From assembly GCA_024640315.1 (NCBI GenBank), contig JAHEFF010000023.1, positions 1 to 49,720 of the forward strand: a stretch of DNA of 49,720 bases, in the 5' to 3' direction. Of this stretch, positions 35,452 through 45,800 are shown piece after piece. Position numbers and translations under genes: made by a program. Below the pieces are notes generated by a model. The model saw only the letters and a list, made by a program, of their open reading frames with translations, searched no databases and was not told where the DNA came from. Positions within the stretch are counted from its first letter, which is position 1. The number at the start of each line of letters is the position of its first letter. This DNA comes from Woeseiaceae bacterium (lineage in GTDB: Bacteria > Pseudomonadota > Gammaproteobacteria > Steroidobacterales > Woeseiaceae).

Positions 35452-35483
35452 GTATCGTTACCTGTTTACCGGGAAAAAGATTA

Positions 35484-36959
35484 CTACTGATTACGCTCGG
35501 CCAGCGCCGCTTGTATTCGTGCCGCAAGCTCGGTTGCTTCGCGCTTCACGCGCTCTGTATCGATAGTCAGGAACTCGCCGTCTCGCATTAGCAGGCGCCC
35601 ATCGACAGTAACCGATGCGACGTCCTGCTCGTCGGCAACATATACGAGGTGTGAGATAACGTCATAAGTCGGGACGAAATGAACGTCATCAAAAGCGACC
35701 TGGATGACGTCTGCGCGCATGCCCGCTTCCAGTGCCCCGACTTTGTCACGAAGACCGATCGCCTCGGCGCCGCCACTGGTGGCCATGCGCAATACAGTGC
35801 TCGCGGACAACGCCTTGGGATCCATGGTGCTGACCTTCTGCAGAAACGAGGCCAGGCGCATTTCCTCCCACATGTCGAGATCATTGTTGCTGGCGGCGCC
35901 GTCAGTGCCAAGTCCAACCCGGACGCCGGCGTTCAGCATCTCCGTCACTGGCGAAATGCCTGACGCAATCTTCATGTTCGAGGTCGGGTTATGGATGACG
36001 CCGACCTTCCTTTCGGCAAGTATCTTGATCTCGTTTTCAGTCGGCCAGACGACATGCGCCCCAATCGTGGGCCCATCGAGAAAGCCGATTGACTCGAACA
36101 GTTCGATGGTGGTCATGCCGTAGGTGTTCTTTGAGTACTCAAGCTCGAATGGCGATTCCGACATGTGAATACTGATCGGGACGCCCGCTGCCGTTGCGGC
36201 AGCCCTGGTTTCCGAGAGTTGTTTCGCGTTCAGCGTGTAGTCGGCGTGCGGACCCCAGATCGGCGTGATGCGACTGTTTCGGCCTTTCCAGTTGTCGATA
36301 AAAGACCGGCCCTTGACGAGTGAATCGGCCGCGCTCTCCGCGTCCGGGCTGCGTTGATCGATGACGGTGGCAGAAATATAGGCTCTAAGTCCACATTGCT
36401 CGACGACCTGCGCGATCATATCCGGGAAGTAATACATATCGACAAACGTCGTCGTACCACCGCGAATCATTTCCCAACAAGCCAGTTCCGTGCCAATCCG
36501 AACGAACTCGTCGTCAACAAACTCGACCTCGGCAGGAAAGATGTAATTCTGCAGCCAATCCATCAGGTCAAGGTCATCGGCGACACCACGAAGCAATGTC
36601 ATTGCGGCATGCGAGTGACCATTGATCAGGCCGGGCATAACCACTCTGTTACTGCCCTCGAGATGGCCGTTCGCGTGGTACGCGCTGTTAATTTCGGTGG
36701 CAGGCCCGATGGCAATAATCAGCCCGTCGTCGATAGCAACGGCGCCGCTTTGGATGACACTGCCGGAGTCATCCATGGTGATAACGTAATCTCCCTCAAT
36801 AATGAGGTCGATCGCATCATCACTGAGTTCTGCCGCCGGCGCAGCCGGTTGTTCGGGCTCTTGCGGGGGTTCCGATTGTGAGCAGGCAGCGAGCAATACA
36901 AGCAGGGATATACCGCTCAAGCGTCTCAGGTGGCCGGGAAAGTAGCTTTTATCTGTCAT
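35484..36959 (-). CDS. MTA/SAH deaminase-like amidohydrolase lipoprotein
   Basis: The 491-residue protein has a lipoprotein signal ending VLLAAC (Cys26) and a Pro/Glu-rich linker, so it should be anchored outside the cytoplasm. The catalytic barrel is of the MtaD/TrzN type: GHSHAAMTLLRG with H115 and H117, WGPHADYT, SIHMSES, GAHVVW, HNPTSNMKIASG and GTDGAASNNDLDM. Cytosolic relatives deaminate 5'-methylthioadenosine, S-adenosylhomocysteine or adenosine. An exported form would deaminate adenosine-type nucleosides before uptake, which fits the nucleoside-salvage genes starting next door at 37102. It could instead be a chlorohydrolase-like enzyme with another substrate. Confidence 0.85.
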   Translation of the reverse strand: MTDKSYFPGHLRRLSGISLLVLLAACSQSEPPQEPEQPAAPAAELSDDAIDLIIEGDYVITMDDSGSVIQSGAVAIDDGLIIAIGPATEINSAYHANGHLEGSNRVVMPGLINGHSHAAMTLLRGVADDLDLMDWLQNYIFPAEVEFVDDEFVRIGTELACWEMIRGGTTTFVDMYYFPDMIAQVVEQCGLRAYISATVIDQRSPDAESAADSLVKGRSFIDNWKGRNSRITPIWGPHADYTLNAKQLSETRAAATAAGVPISIHMSESPFELEYSKNTYGMTTIELFESIGFLDGPTIGAHVVWPTENEIKILAERKVGVIHNPTSNMKIASGISPVTEMLNAGVRVGLGTDGAASNNDLDMWEEMRLASFLQKVSTMDPKALSASTVLRMATSGGAEAIGLRDKVGALEAGMRADVIQVAFDDVHFVPTYDVISHLVYVADEQDVASVTVDGRLLMRDGEFLTIDTERVKREATELAARIQAALAERNQ

Positions 36960-37053
36960 TATTCTTCACTGGAATTGCGAATCCGTCTTACGCATTCTAA
37001 CCCGTTCTCGTACCCATTGAGCATATTGCGGCACTTCAGAAGCGGCGCTGACG

Positions 37054-37059
37054 TATAAT
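37054..37059 (+). promoter_or_regulatory. Candidate -10 element for the dioxygenase-deoA genes
   Basis: A perfect TATAAT lies 43 bases before the TTG start at 37102, in the 142-base divergent gap between the deaminase-like lipoprotein and the dioxygenase gene. No good -35 hexamer is found at 16-18 bases upstream; TTGCGG at 37026-37031 is too far (22 bases). It may be an activator-dependent promoter. Confidence 0.4.
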
Positions 37060-37101
37060 TAAACTATTGAAAAGTATGAAGATACAGGAGTTGCTCCGCC
37101 C

Positions 37102-37995
37102 TTGATCGAGACCACGCGCAAGTCACTGCCAAAGGTCAAAGCCCCCGAAGGTGGGCGCCTGACTGACGCCATGGTTGCCGAATTCCGCGAATCGGGTGTC
37201 ATCATTCTCGAAGATTTCGTGTCAATCGCCGACTGCAATTCACTGAGGGCGCGGGCGCGGGAATTGGTCGAGGCATTTGATCCGGCGAAAGCGCCAAGCG
37301 TATTTTCGACGACAGACGAGGAACAGCTCGACGACCAGTACTTCATCGAGTCAGGCGACGAGATTCGATTCTTTTTCGAGGCCGACGCATTCGATGACTC
37401 TGGTCATTTGCGTCAGTCGATGGAAGATTCGCTGAACAAGATGGGTCATGCAATGCACGATCTCGATCCGGTATTCGACCGCTTCTCACATTCCGCGGAA
37501 TTGGCAGAAATCGCGAAACGCATCGGCTTCAGGGATCCGGGCATCATCCAGTCAATGTACATATTCAAACCCCCCGGAATCGGCGGCGAGGTGCTTTGCC
37601 ACCAGGACTCCACCTACATTTATACGGAACCTGAGTCATGCGTTGGCTTCTGGTTTGCACTGGAGGACGCCACGCTCGATAACGGCTGCATGCATTTCAT
37701 TCCCGGTGCACACAAACTGCCGCTGAAGAAACGCAACTATCGCAGCGGCGAGTACAAACTGACCACCGAGGTACTCGATGCGGAGCCCTGGCCCGAGCAT
37801 CTGAAGGTCCCGGCTGAAGCCAGTGCAGGTACCCTGGTGATTTTTGACGGCCGGGCGCCCCATATGAGCGGACCCAATAATTCGGCCAGGTCCAGGCACG
37901 CGTACACGCTGCACGTCATTGACAAGGTTTGTCGCTATCCTGCGGAAAACTGGTTGCAGCGCAGTGAGGACCTGCCTTTACGGGGCTTCGTCTGA
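37102..37995 (+). CDS. Phytanoyl-CoA dioxygenase (PhyH) family protein
   Basis: The 297-residue protein starts at TTG, 11 bases after CAGGAG; an ATG 23 codons later is possible but would cut into the fold. The iron site is seen as CHQDSTYIY with H167 and D169, and the distal histidine H254 in DGRAPHMSGPN followed by the Arg pair (263, 265) expected to bind 2-oxoglutarate. The HFIPGAHK segment is also typical of PhyH. These enzymes use Fe(II), 2-oxoglutarate and oxygen to hydroxylate small molecules. The stop lies 2 bases before deoA, so both are made together, which hints at a nucleoside- or base-related substrate; this is inference. Confidence 0.88.
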   Translation: MIETTRKSLPKVKAPEGGRLTDAMVAEFRESGVIILEDFVSIADCNSLRARARELVEAFDPAKAPSVFSTTDEEQLDDQYFIESGDEIRFFFEADAFDDSGHLRQSMEDSLNKMGHAMHDLDPVFDRFSHSAELAEIAKRIGFRDPGIIQSMYIFKPPGIGGEVLCHQDSTYIYTEPESCVGFWFALEDATLDNGCMHFIPGAHKLPLKKRNYRSGEYKLTTEVLDAEPWPEHLKVPAEASAGTLVIFDGRAPHMSGPNNSARSRHAYTLHVIDKVCRYPAENWLQRSEDLPLRGFV

Positions 37996-37997
37996 TC

Positions 37998-39320
37998 ATG
38001 CTGGTAACGGACATCATCAGGAAAAAGCGTGACGGCGGGGAACTGACGCCGGACGAGATCTCATTCTTCGTTAATGGACTTGCGGACACCAGCATACCGG
38101 CGGAGCAGGTGTCAGCGTTTGCGATGGCGGTGTACTTTAACTCGATGACAGCTGCTGAAGCAGGGCGGTTGACCATGGATATGGCCAGGTCGGGTACCGT
38201 GCTGGATTGGCAGGATGCGGGCCTTGACGGTCCTGTCGTCGACAAACACTCGACCGGTGGCGTGGGCGATAAAGTCAGTTTTCTTCTGGCGCCCATTGCC
38301 GCTGCCTGTGGTTGTTACGTGCCGATGATCTCCGGCCGCGGCCTCGGGCATACCGGCGGTACGACAGACAAAGTCGAGTCCATTCCCGGTTACAACGCGA
38401 CGCCCGAATTTCAGCTGTTCCGCAAAGTTGTTAAAGAGGCGGGTTGCGCCATCATTGGGCAGACCGCAGATCTCGCGCCGGCGGACCGGCGCCTGTATGC
38501 CATACGGGACGTCACTGCGACTATCGAATCTGTACCACTGATCACCGCGTCGATTCTTGCAAAGAAGATTGCCGCCGGACTGGATGCGCTGGTCATGGAT
38601 ATCAAGGTCGGCTCGGGCGCGTTTATGTCTGAAATGGACAAGGCCAGGGAGTTGGCGCGAAGCATTATTGCAACCGCTGCCTCCGCCAACCTGAAAACAC
38701 ATGCGTTGATTACCGATATGAACGAGTGCCTCGGGTCCACTGCGGGCAACGCCCTGGAGATTGCCGAGTCGGTGGAATACCTGCGAGGTGATCACCGGGA
38801 AGCGAGGCTGGACAAAGTCGTCATGTCGCTGTGCGCAGAAATGCTTATTGCGACCGGGCTCGAGGCGGACCATGAGTCTGCGTTGCGACGCACCGATGAG
38901 GCCGTGACGTCAGGCAACGCAGCGGAGGTTTTCAATCGCATGGTGCATGGTCTCGGCGGACCGGCAGACTTTGTCGGCAACTATGAGGGTTATCTGCCCG
39001 GCGCCAGGCTGCTTGTTCCCGTATTTCCGGAATCGGCCGGTTACCTGGCCGGCACCGACGCTTTCAGGATTGGCAACGCGATCATTGAGCTTGGTGGCGG
39101 TCGCAGAAAACTGGGCGATGCGCTGGATTTATCAGTTGGTCTGAGTGACGTGGCGGCGATTGGTGAGCGCGTCGACAACGAACGCCCGCTGGCGGTGATT
39201 CACGCGTCGTCGCAGCAGACCGCTGACACCGCTGCCGTGCTGATCAGGGATGCCTGCAGGATTTCGGAGTCAGCACCTGAGACCAGGCCGGTTGTCTACG
39301 AGACTATTCTCCCAGATTGA
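37998..39320 (+). CDS. deoA: Thymidine phosphorylase
   Basis: The 440-residue protein has the normal length for DeoA. It shows the N-terminal helical domain with ELTPDEISFFVNG, the phosphate-binding loop KHSTGGVGDK and the signature SGRGLGHTGGTTDKVESIPG, with VTATIESVPLITASILAKKIAAG further on. It cleaves thymidine and deoxyuridine with phosphate to the base and deoxyribose 1-phosphate in the cytoplasm; DeoB (31818) would handle the sugar. A pyrimidine-nucleoside phosphorylase is a possible alternative. A 7-base-pair hairpin (GGCAATG at 39323-39329) without a T tract follows the stop. Confidence 0.93.
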   Translation: MLVTDIIRKKRDGGELTPDEISFFVNGLADTSIPAEQVSAFAMAVYFNSMTAAEAGRLTMDMARSGTVLDWQDAGLDGPVVDKHSTGGVGDKVSFLLAPIAAACGCYVPMISGRGLGHTGGTTDKVESIPGYNATPEFQLFRKVVKEAGCAIIGQTADLAPADRRLYAIRDVTATIESVPLITASILAKKIAAGLDALVMDIKVGSGAFMSEMDKARELARSIIATAASANLKTHALITDMNECLGSTAGNALEIAESVEYLRGDHREARLDKVVMSLCAEMLIATGLEADHESALRRTDEAVTSGNAAEVFNRMVHGLGGPADFVGNYEGYLPGARLLVPVFPESAGYLAGTDAFRIGNAIIELGGGRRKLGDALDLSVGLSDVAAIGERVDNERPLAVIHASSQQTADTAAVLIRDACRISESAPETRPVVYETILPD

Positions 39321-39406
39321 TGGGCAATGAAGCAGCATTGCCGGTATCCTTGAGGCCGCACGAAAAACAATAATCAATAAATCCATATCACTGAGAGGGC
39401 TCGCCA

Positions 39407-40633
39407 ATGTCGGGCAAACTGATAGGGCTCGTGGGCATCGCGGTACTTCTGGGCATTGCGTATTTGTTGTCCAGCAATCGTAAAGCGATAAATTTTCGCG
39501 TTGTTGGCGCAGCTTTCGCACTTCAGGCAGCCGTCGCAGCATTCGTCATCTACCTTCCCGCGGGCCAGGTCATTATCGACGGCATGAGCCGGGCTGTTCT
39601 CAGCGTCCTGGGATATTCCCGTGATGGCATCGAGTTTGTCTTTGGCGGATTGGCAACCACCGATGGCCTTTTCAGCTTCGCCATCAACGTGCTGCCGATC
39701 ATTGTCTTTTTCTCAGCGCTGATGTCAGTGCTGTATCACCTGCAGATTATGCAGATCGTTGTGCGGGCGGTTGGCGGAGCTTTGCGCTGGGTCATCGGTA
39801 CGCGGGCCGTCGAGTCACTCAATGCCGCGGCGAATATCTTTATCGGGCAGACAGAAACGCCGCTGGTCATCCGTCCCTATCTGAAGAACCTGACCGAGCC
39901 GCAGGTCTTTGCGATTATGGTTTCGGGCGTTGCTTCGATCGCCGGTACCGTCCTGCTTGCGTACGTTCAGCTTGGAGCCGAGCTAAAGTACCTGCTGGCC
40001 GCCAGTTTCATGGCAGCACCGGGCGGGTTGCTGATGGCCAAGATGATTATGCCGGATGACGATATGGAGTCGGCGGAAGAAGACGATGCCCATCTGAAAC
40101 TGGCGAAGAGCGAGCACGAGAACGTGATTCTTGCGGCCGCCGTGGGTTCGGCCGACGGGGTAAAGCTGGCGGTGAACATCGGCGCCATGCTGATCGCATT
40201 TATCGCCCTCATTGCCCTCCTGAATGGCTTGCTGGGTGGCCTGGCGGGCCTGGTCGGCATCGAAGACCTGACGTTGCAGAAGATCCTGGGCTGGTTTTTC
40301 GCGCCCATCATGTACCTGATCAGTATTCCCTGGTCTGAGGCGCAGGCGGCCGGCGCGCTATTTGGCGAGAAACTGATTCTCAATGAATTCGTGGCCTACA
40401 GTCATTTGCAGGAATACCTGGCCGGCATGAGTGAGCGCACGGTGGCCATCGTGACGTTCTCGCTTTGTGGATTTGCCAACCTGAGTTCGATCGGAATCTT
40501 GCTCGGCGGCCTTGGCACGCTGATGCCGGAGAAAAAGGAGCTGATTGCCCGGTTCGGATTGAAAGCGATTGCGGCCGGTTCGTTGTCCAACCTGATGAGT
40601 GCTGCGCTGGCAGGATTACTCCTGACGTTCTGA
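39407..40633 (+). CDS. nupC: CNT-family nucleoside transporter
   Basis: The 408-residue inner-membrane protein has about ten hydrophobic segments. The central GQTETPLVIRPYLKNLTEPQ-type motif (IGQTETPLVIRPYL) and the C-terminal LCGFANLSSIGILLGGLG are the hallmark nucleoside- and ion-binding motifs of concentrative nucleoside transporters (NupC/CNT). It imports nucleosides with protons or sodium. The gene is 86 bases after deoA and preceded by GAGAGGG, so it probably shares the deoA transcript. Specificity for pyrimidine versus purine nucleosides cannot be read with certainty. Confidence 0.92.
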   Translation: MSGKLIGLVGIAVLLGIAYLLSSNRKAINFRVVGAAFALQAAVAAFVIYLPAGQVIIDGMSRAVLSVLGYSRDGIEFVFGGLATTDGLFSFAINVLPIIVFFSALMSVLYHLQIMQIVVRAVGGALRWVIGTRAVESLNAAANIFIGQTETPLVIRPYLKNLTEPQVFAIMVSGVASIAGTVLLAYVQLGAELKYLLAASFMAAPGGLLMAKMIMPDDDMESAEEDDAHLKLAKSEHENVILAAAVGSADGVKLAVNIGAMLIAFIALIALLNGLLGGLAGLVGIEDLTLQKILGWFFAPIMYLISIPWSEAQAAGALFGEKLILNEFVAYSHLQEYLAGMSERTVAIVTFSLCGFANLSSIGILLGGLGTLMPEKKELIARFGLKAIAAGSLSNLMSAALAGLLLTF

Positions 40634-40651
40634 CGGTCGCGCGGCCGGGGT

Positions 40652-41062
40652 TCACAGGCTGAAAGAGGCGGGTAATAGCTCGTCTATCGAATAGCTGGTG
40701 ATTTCGTTGCCGTCACCAAGCAGGACGATTCGTGTCTTGTCGTCGGCAAATTCGGCAATGCGCTGGCGGCAACCGCCACACGGCGTACAGGCTTCAATTT
40801 TATCTTTGCCGCCCACAGCCGCGATAGCCACTATTCGCCTGGCTCCGCTCGCAACCATCGCACCGATCGCATTCGCCTCCGCGCACGATCCTTCAGGATA
40901 GGCGGCATTCTCGACGTTGCATCCCGAATATATTTTTCCTTTTTCGTCGATAACGGCAGCGCCGACTTTGTACCCGGAATAGGGTGCGTGCGCATTTCTT
41001 CGTGCGTCGCTGGCCGCTTCGACAAGTTTCTTCTCGACTGCTGTCATGTCATGTGAGTCCAT
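40652..41062 (-). CDS. cdd: Cytidine deaminase
   Basis: I take the ATG at 41062 (136 residues); a second ATG at 41047 (131 residues) is equally possible since neither has a strong ribosome site. The zinc motifs are complete: SCAEANAIG with C60 and catalytic E62, and TPCGGCRQ with C95 and C98. AHAPYSGYKVGAAV and GCNVENAAYPEG complete the family pattern of the short tetrameric enzyme. It converts (deoxy)cytidine to (deoxy)uridine, feeding DeoA. It is convergent with the transporter gene, 18 bases apart, and divergent from the nucleotidase gene. Confidence 0.95.
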   Translation of the reverse strand: MDSHDMTAVEKKLVEAASDARRNAHAPYSGYKVGAAVIDEKGKIYSGCNVENAAYPEGSCAEANAIGAMVASGARRIVAIAAVGGKDKIEACTPCGGCRQRIAEFADDKTRIVLLGDGNEITSYSIDELLPASFSL

Positions 41063-41165
41063 CGCTTTGGCCCAGACTAATAGCGGGCATCCGCAATCGC
41101 AAATCCGGGGCGAAAAAGGCAGAATCGGGTTCCTCGCCAATTCAGGCAGGATGCAAAGGAACATG

Positions 41166-42758
41166 ATGCCGATTCGACGAATTTTTTTGCTCCTTGTCTT
41201 GACGATGTCGGCTTGCGTCGCTCAGCAACAGAAGCCGAGCGGTGTCCTGACTTTCATTCACGTCAATGACATTTACCGAGTTGATGCGGTGGAAGAAGGC
41301 CGGCGCGGAGGTTTCAGCCGGATCGCGACGCTCGTTCGCGAGCTTGAAGCGGCCGGGAACGACGTGCGGATACTGCACGGTGGCGATTTTCTCTACCCGT
41401 CGCTGGAAAGCCAGCTCTGGAACGGCGAGCAAATGGTCGAGGCGATGAACTTCCTCGACGATCTGGCGCCCCTGTATGCGGTGCCAGGCAATCACGAGTT
41501 CGACCCACGGACGCCGGATGAACTGATCAAACGCCTGCATGAATCGCGCTTCGACTGGCTCGGCGATAACATGCGTCTTGATACGGGTGATCCCGAGGCC
41601 GATCAACGCATGCGAACGGCATTTACGTTCAGGTCCGGGGACAAAACCGTTGGTGTTTTCGCGCTGACGATACATCCCGATCATGGCGGCAATGTTCGCG
41701 AGCACACCCGATTCCTGCCAGGAACCTATGTAGAAAATGCCGAGCGCGTTATTGCTGATCTTGAAGGCAAAGGGGTCGATATGATCATCGGCGTTACGCA
41801 CCTTCATATTGGCGACGATATCGAAGTTGCGAAGCTCAAGGCCAGGCACCCGAATTTCATGTTCGTCGTTGGCGGACACGAGCATGAACCTGAATACAGG
41901 GAAGGCGACCCGGGCAACGCCGCAATCATGAAGGGCGCATCGAATGCGCGCACAGTCTGGCAGATCGACGTGACATTCGGTGATGACGGCCCGAGCATTG
42001 CGGAGAAAACGATCGCTGTTGACGAGACGATTCCACTGGATAGCGAGTACCAGGTAATTGCGGAAAAATGGCGCGCGCGGTTGCTCGAACTGATGCCCTT
42101 TTTGCCCAGTCGCGTGGGCACGGCAGCAGTGCCGCTCGATGCCCGTGAAGTTGCGGTCAGAAATGGCGACAGCAACTGGGGCATGTTCATTGCCGATCAG
42201 ATGAGGATGGCATTTCGCGATCCACCAGCGGATCTGGCTTTCGTCAACGGTGGAACCTTGCGCATCGACGATTTCATTGCAGAAGACATCACGTTCGAGG
42301 ATATCGGCAGGACATTCGGCTTTTCATCCTATCTGCGCCACATGACGATGGACGGCCGTGACTTCCGAAAACTCCTGGAGGCCGGCTATCGCGGCATCGG
42401 TCCGAGCAAAGGCTACTTTCCACAGATTTCCGGGTTTCGCGTTTGCGTAGACCGAAACCGGCCCGACGGCCAGCGAATCGTGCAGATGCAATTGCCAGCG
42501 GACGATGGTGACTGGCAGGAAATTGACGAGGACAAGGCGTACTCCGTGATTGTCCCGGACTTCATTTACCGTGGTGGCGACGGCTATGACTTCTCGAAGG
42601 CGCGTGACGTGTCGCGTCCTGGTTCGGAACTGATTTACCTGGTTCTGGATGCGATTATCAACGCGCAGGCTAATGGGGAGGAAGTAGGCGAACCGCTTGA
42701 TCCGGGTAATCCGAGGTTCGCGATACCCGGGGACGGTCAGGATTTCTGCTTTAACTGA
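41166..42758 (+). CDS. 5'-nucleotidase / metallophosphatase lipoprotein (UshA-like)
   Basis: The ATG at 41166 is 5 bases after AAAGGA and gives 530 residues; another ATG lies one codon before. A lipoprotein signal ends TMSAC (Cys17). The metallophosphatase motifs are FIHVNDIYRVD (H32, D35), HGGDFLYPS, PGNHEFDP, a GVTHLHIGDD segment and VGGHEHEPE. The C-terminal 5'-nucleotidase domain shows NGGTLRIDD and GGDGYDF. The second motif position normally DxHG is here NDIYR, as in several distant relatives. It would strip phosphate from extracellular nucleotides before the nucleoside transporter. It ends at a strong two-way terminator. Confidence 0.9.
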   Translation: MPIRRIFLLLVLTMSACVAQQQKPSGVLTFIHVNDIYRVDAVEEGRRGGFSRIATLVRELEAAGNDVRILHGGDFLYPSLESQLWNGEQMVEAMNFLDDLAPLYAVPGNHEFDPRTPDELIKRLHESRFDWLGDNMRLDTGDPEADQRMRTAFTFRSGDKTVGVFALTIHPDHGGNVREHTRFLPGTYVENAERVIADLEGKGVDMIIGVTHLHIGDDIEVAKLKARHPNFMFVVGGHEHEPEYREGDPGNAAIMKGASNARTVWQIDVTFGDDGPSIAEKTIAVDETIPLDSEYQVIAEKWRARLLELMPFLPSRVGTAAVPLDAREVAVRNGDSNWGMFIADQMRMAFRDPPADLAFVNGGTLRIDDFIAEDITFEDIGRTFGFSSYLRHMTMDGRDFRKLLEAGYRGIGPSKGYFPQISGFRVCVDRNRPDGQRIVQMQLPADDGDWQEIDEDKAYSVIVPDFIYRGGDGYDFSKARDVSRPGSELIYLVLDAIINAQANGEEVGEPLDPGNPRFAIPGDGQDFCFN

Positions 42759-42761
42759 GGC

Positions 42762-42794
42762 AAAAAAAAGCCCACCTCGCGGTGGGCTTTTTTT
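42762..42794. terminator. Bidirectional intrinsic terminator
   Basis: A stem with a GC-rich core GCCCACC at 42770-42776 and its complement at 42781-42787 closes a TCGC loop and is flanked by eight A and seven T residues, so it works in both directions. It ends the nucleotidase gene on the plus strand and the TonB-dependent receptor gene on the minus strand. Confidence 0.95.
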
Positions 42795-42811
42795 GTCCTT
42801 CAGACAGGTGC

Positions 42812-45800
42812 CTAGTTGAAGCCGATTTCAATGCCGAGCTTCAGCTCCCACAAGCTGCGGAATTCCTGCAGATCGTTGATATCGCGGTCGCTGAAACTGT
42901 TGTAGATGTACTGTCCTGTAACAGGATCGATGCTGGTATCGATAATGTCCTGGCTGCCGAAAGGCGCATCATACTGCTTGCCCCAGTCGTCGTTCAGGAG
43001 ATTGCCGAAGTTGTAGATCCTCATGTAGAGACGACCGTACAGGCTATCCGTGAACGAGATTTCCTGGGAAACCTGGAAGTCGAAGCGCGTGCTCCATTTC
43101 GCATGCTGAGCGTTCCTGGCCTGGAAGCCCGGGCTCAGGCCCTCTCTCGCTACGAAATTGAAGAAGTCCGTCTGGTCCTGAACACCCATGTTCCAGATAA
43201 CGTTCGGGTCATTGGGCCCGGTCGGCACGTACAACAGGTGGCGCGGATCGTCTTCGTTGTCGCCCTCAAGAGACGCTGACGACATCACGTAGCTGGCTGG
43301 TTGCCCTTCCTGTGTGACACCGAACAGGGTGAGGCGAGTGGTATTGTTGCCAAACCACTCAGCTTCATATATTGCCCGCATTGTGAATCGATGCGGAACG
43401 ACGTAGTTGGACGTTCCGGCAGACGGATAGTTAATGTTCGAAGTCGCAACGTTGAGGAAACTGGATCCTGCCGTTGAACTGGTCATCGGACTGACGTCCT
43501 TAGCGTCGGTAAAGGCATAGCCCAGTGACAAGTCGAGGCCCATATCGAAACTCTTGTTGAGCAATACCGAAATAAGAGTTGATGTGGTCGTCTGGTCGGA
43601 GTTGGTCAACATGAAGTTCCCTTCACCGAGCCCCGGTACAAAGCCAAAGACCGGCTGGCCAGCTGACGTCGTATCGACCCTGGCCTGGGAAAGATCAACA
43701 TAGCGAACCGAGTCGACCATTCTGCCGTGAAGAACGTCGAAGTCTGCCGTGACGCCCCAGAACGGTGAATCCCAACTTGCGCCCAAGGCCATCTTCCACT
43801 GGGCCGGCTGCTTGTAGTTTGGATCAAGCAGCACGATGTTCGAGTCGTTGGCGTCAACTGAGGTTACGGCGGCGACCTGATCGAACAAGCTCTGTGGCAC
43901 GTCATATCCGGGTCTGCCAGCGCCAATCAACGGCACCTCGCCGGCGGAGTCCGGCAATACGGCAATCGCGCCGTCAAAGTTATCGAGCCGGAACTGAGCG
44001 TTCGTCAAGCCATCGTTACTCCAGGCGTTCGACAACCAGACGTTCGGGTTGCCGCCGGCGTAGAGGCCGACGCCGCCACGAACCTGTAAGGTCTCAGATG
44101 CGCCCCATGTGAAGCCGAATCGTGGCATCACGAGATCGAGCCCGTCGATGTTGGCGTCGTTTCGAATGCCGTTTGCTGTCGAGAACGTCGGGTTGTAGTT
44201 CGGCCGGTCGTCACTGGTGAATGTCTCGTAGCGAAAACCTGCAACGAGCGTCAGGTCATACTGGTCGAAATAGATTTCATCCTGGATGTAGTAGCTGTGC
44301 AGGACGTTGCCGAAATTGGCCGCCGCATCGTCGGCGTTATTGGTTCCGCCACCGCTGCCGTAATAGATACGGCTCGGACGGCCCAGTTCGAACTTATCGA
44401 TACCGGATGTCGCGCACGCCGGATCGTCGAAACGGCCCTGTGCAGACAGGGCCGCACAGAATGCCGGATTGCTGCCTGAGTCATCAAAATAGTCGTATTC
44501 ACCACCACGGGAATGCTGCACGAACTTGTTGAAGACGCTGAGATCTTCACGTTCATAGCCGAACGTAATGACGTGATCTCCCGCAAGGTATTCGCCGATA
44601 AGCTTCAGGTATTCTGCATCCCAGTTCAGTGCGTTAGCCTGGCGTGAGTCGTCTGCTCCGAGGTAAACGGTTCCGTCCCGTCCGTTGACGCTGATCTGCA
44701 TATCTGCGAAATCTTTGGGCCCGACGGTCACCTGGGAGTCGGCCATCTTGGCATTGTTGTAATAGATCTCGGTGGAGAATGCGTCCGTCCACTGCGAGTT
44801 CATCTTGACGGTCGTTGTCTCCATTTCCGCACCTTTCACGTAGTAGTGGTTCGGAAATTCGAATTCGTTAGGGTCACTATCGGACGAACGAAGCTGAGGG
44901 CCGTCAAAGAAATTGTGAATCAAAGAGACGTCGTGCTTGTCACTCACGTTCCAGTCGACACGGACCATGTAGGATTCATTGGTCTGGGTACCGTCACCCG
45001 GCAAGCCACCCGGGTCATACTGGTAAGTGTTATTCGAAATATCAACAATTCGCTGGTAGTCAGCCTCACTCAGCCAGGGCCGTTCGACGCCATTGCCCGA
45101 ACCATCATAGCCTTGGGCGAGGAAACGCGGAAACTCGGATTCTTCGTAAGTGGCGAAGAAGAACAACTTATCCTTGATGATCGGACCGCCTGCGCTGAAG
45201 CCGATGGTCGTCTCTTCAAAGGGGAGGCTGGTGAATGTGCCTACGCCGCCAATCTTGTCACCACGAAAGTCGTCGCTGTGATATTCGTACAGGAAGCCGA
45301 ATTCCCATTCGTTAGAACCGCCTTTGGATACGGCGTTGATATTACAGGCGGAGAAGCCGCTGTAGGTCACGTCAAACGGCGCCATCTCAACGGCGACCTG
45401 TTCGATGCCGTTAAACGGAAATGGCTGGCCGGTGGCCGTTGAATAACCGTTGCTATTCAGGCCGAAGCGATCATTCTGGCTGACGCCGTCAAGCGTCACG
45501 CTGTTAAACCGGGGATGCTGGCCGCCGCAATTCATCTCGAAACCGTCCATATCCAGGTTCAGCCGGGGATCGAGGCTGTAGACTTCCTTGATGTCGCGAT
45601 TGAAGGCAACTGACGCCTCCAGGTCATATGCGGAATAGGTTGCAGCAGGTCCTGCCGCTACATCCGCTATTTGCGCTGTCTGGCCGATAACCACGATTTC
45701 CTCGATCGTCGCCGCCGACTGCATGTTGATGACCAGGTTGTAGTTGTCGCCCAGCGAGAGCGAGTCGACCATCACCGACTTCGTACCCGCAACCGTTACT

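Noticed and set aside
39323..39342. Hairpin between deoA and nupC as a terminator
   Set aside because: The 7-base-pair stem is AT-rich in part and has no T tract, so it is unlikely to stop transcription; the transporter gene probably shares the transcript.
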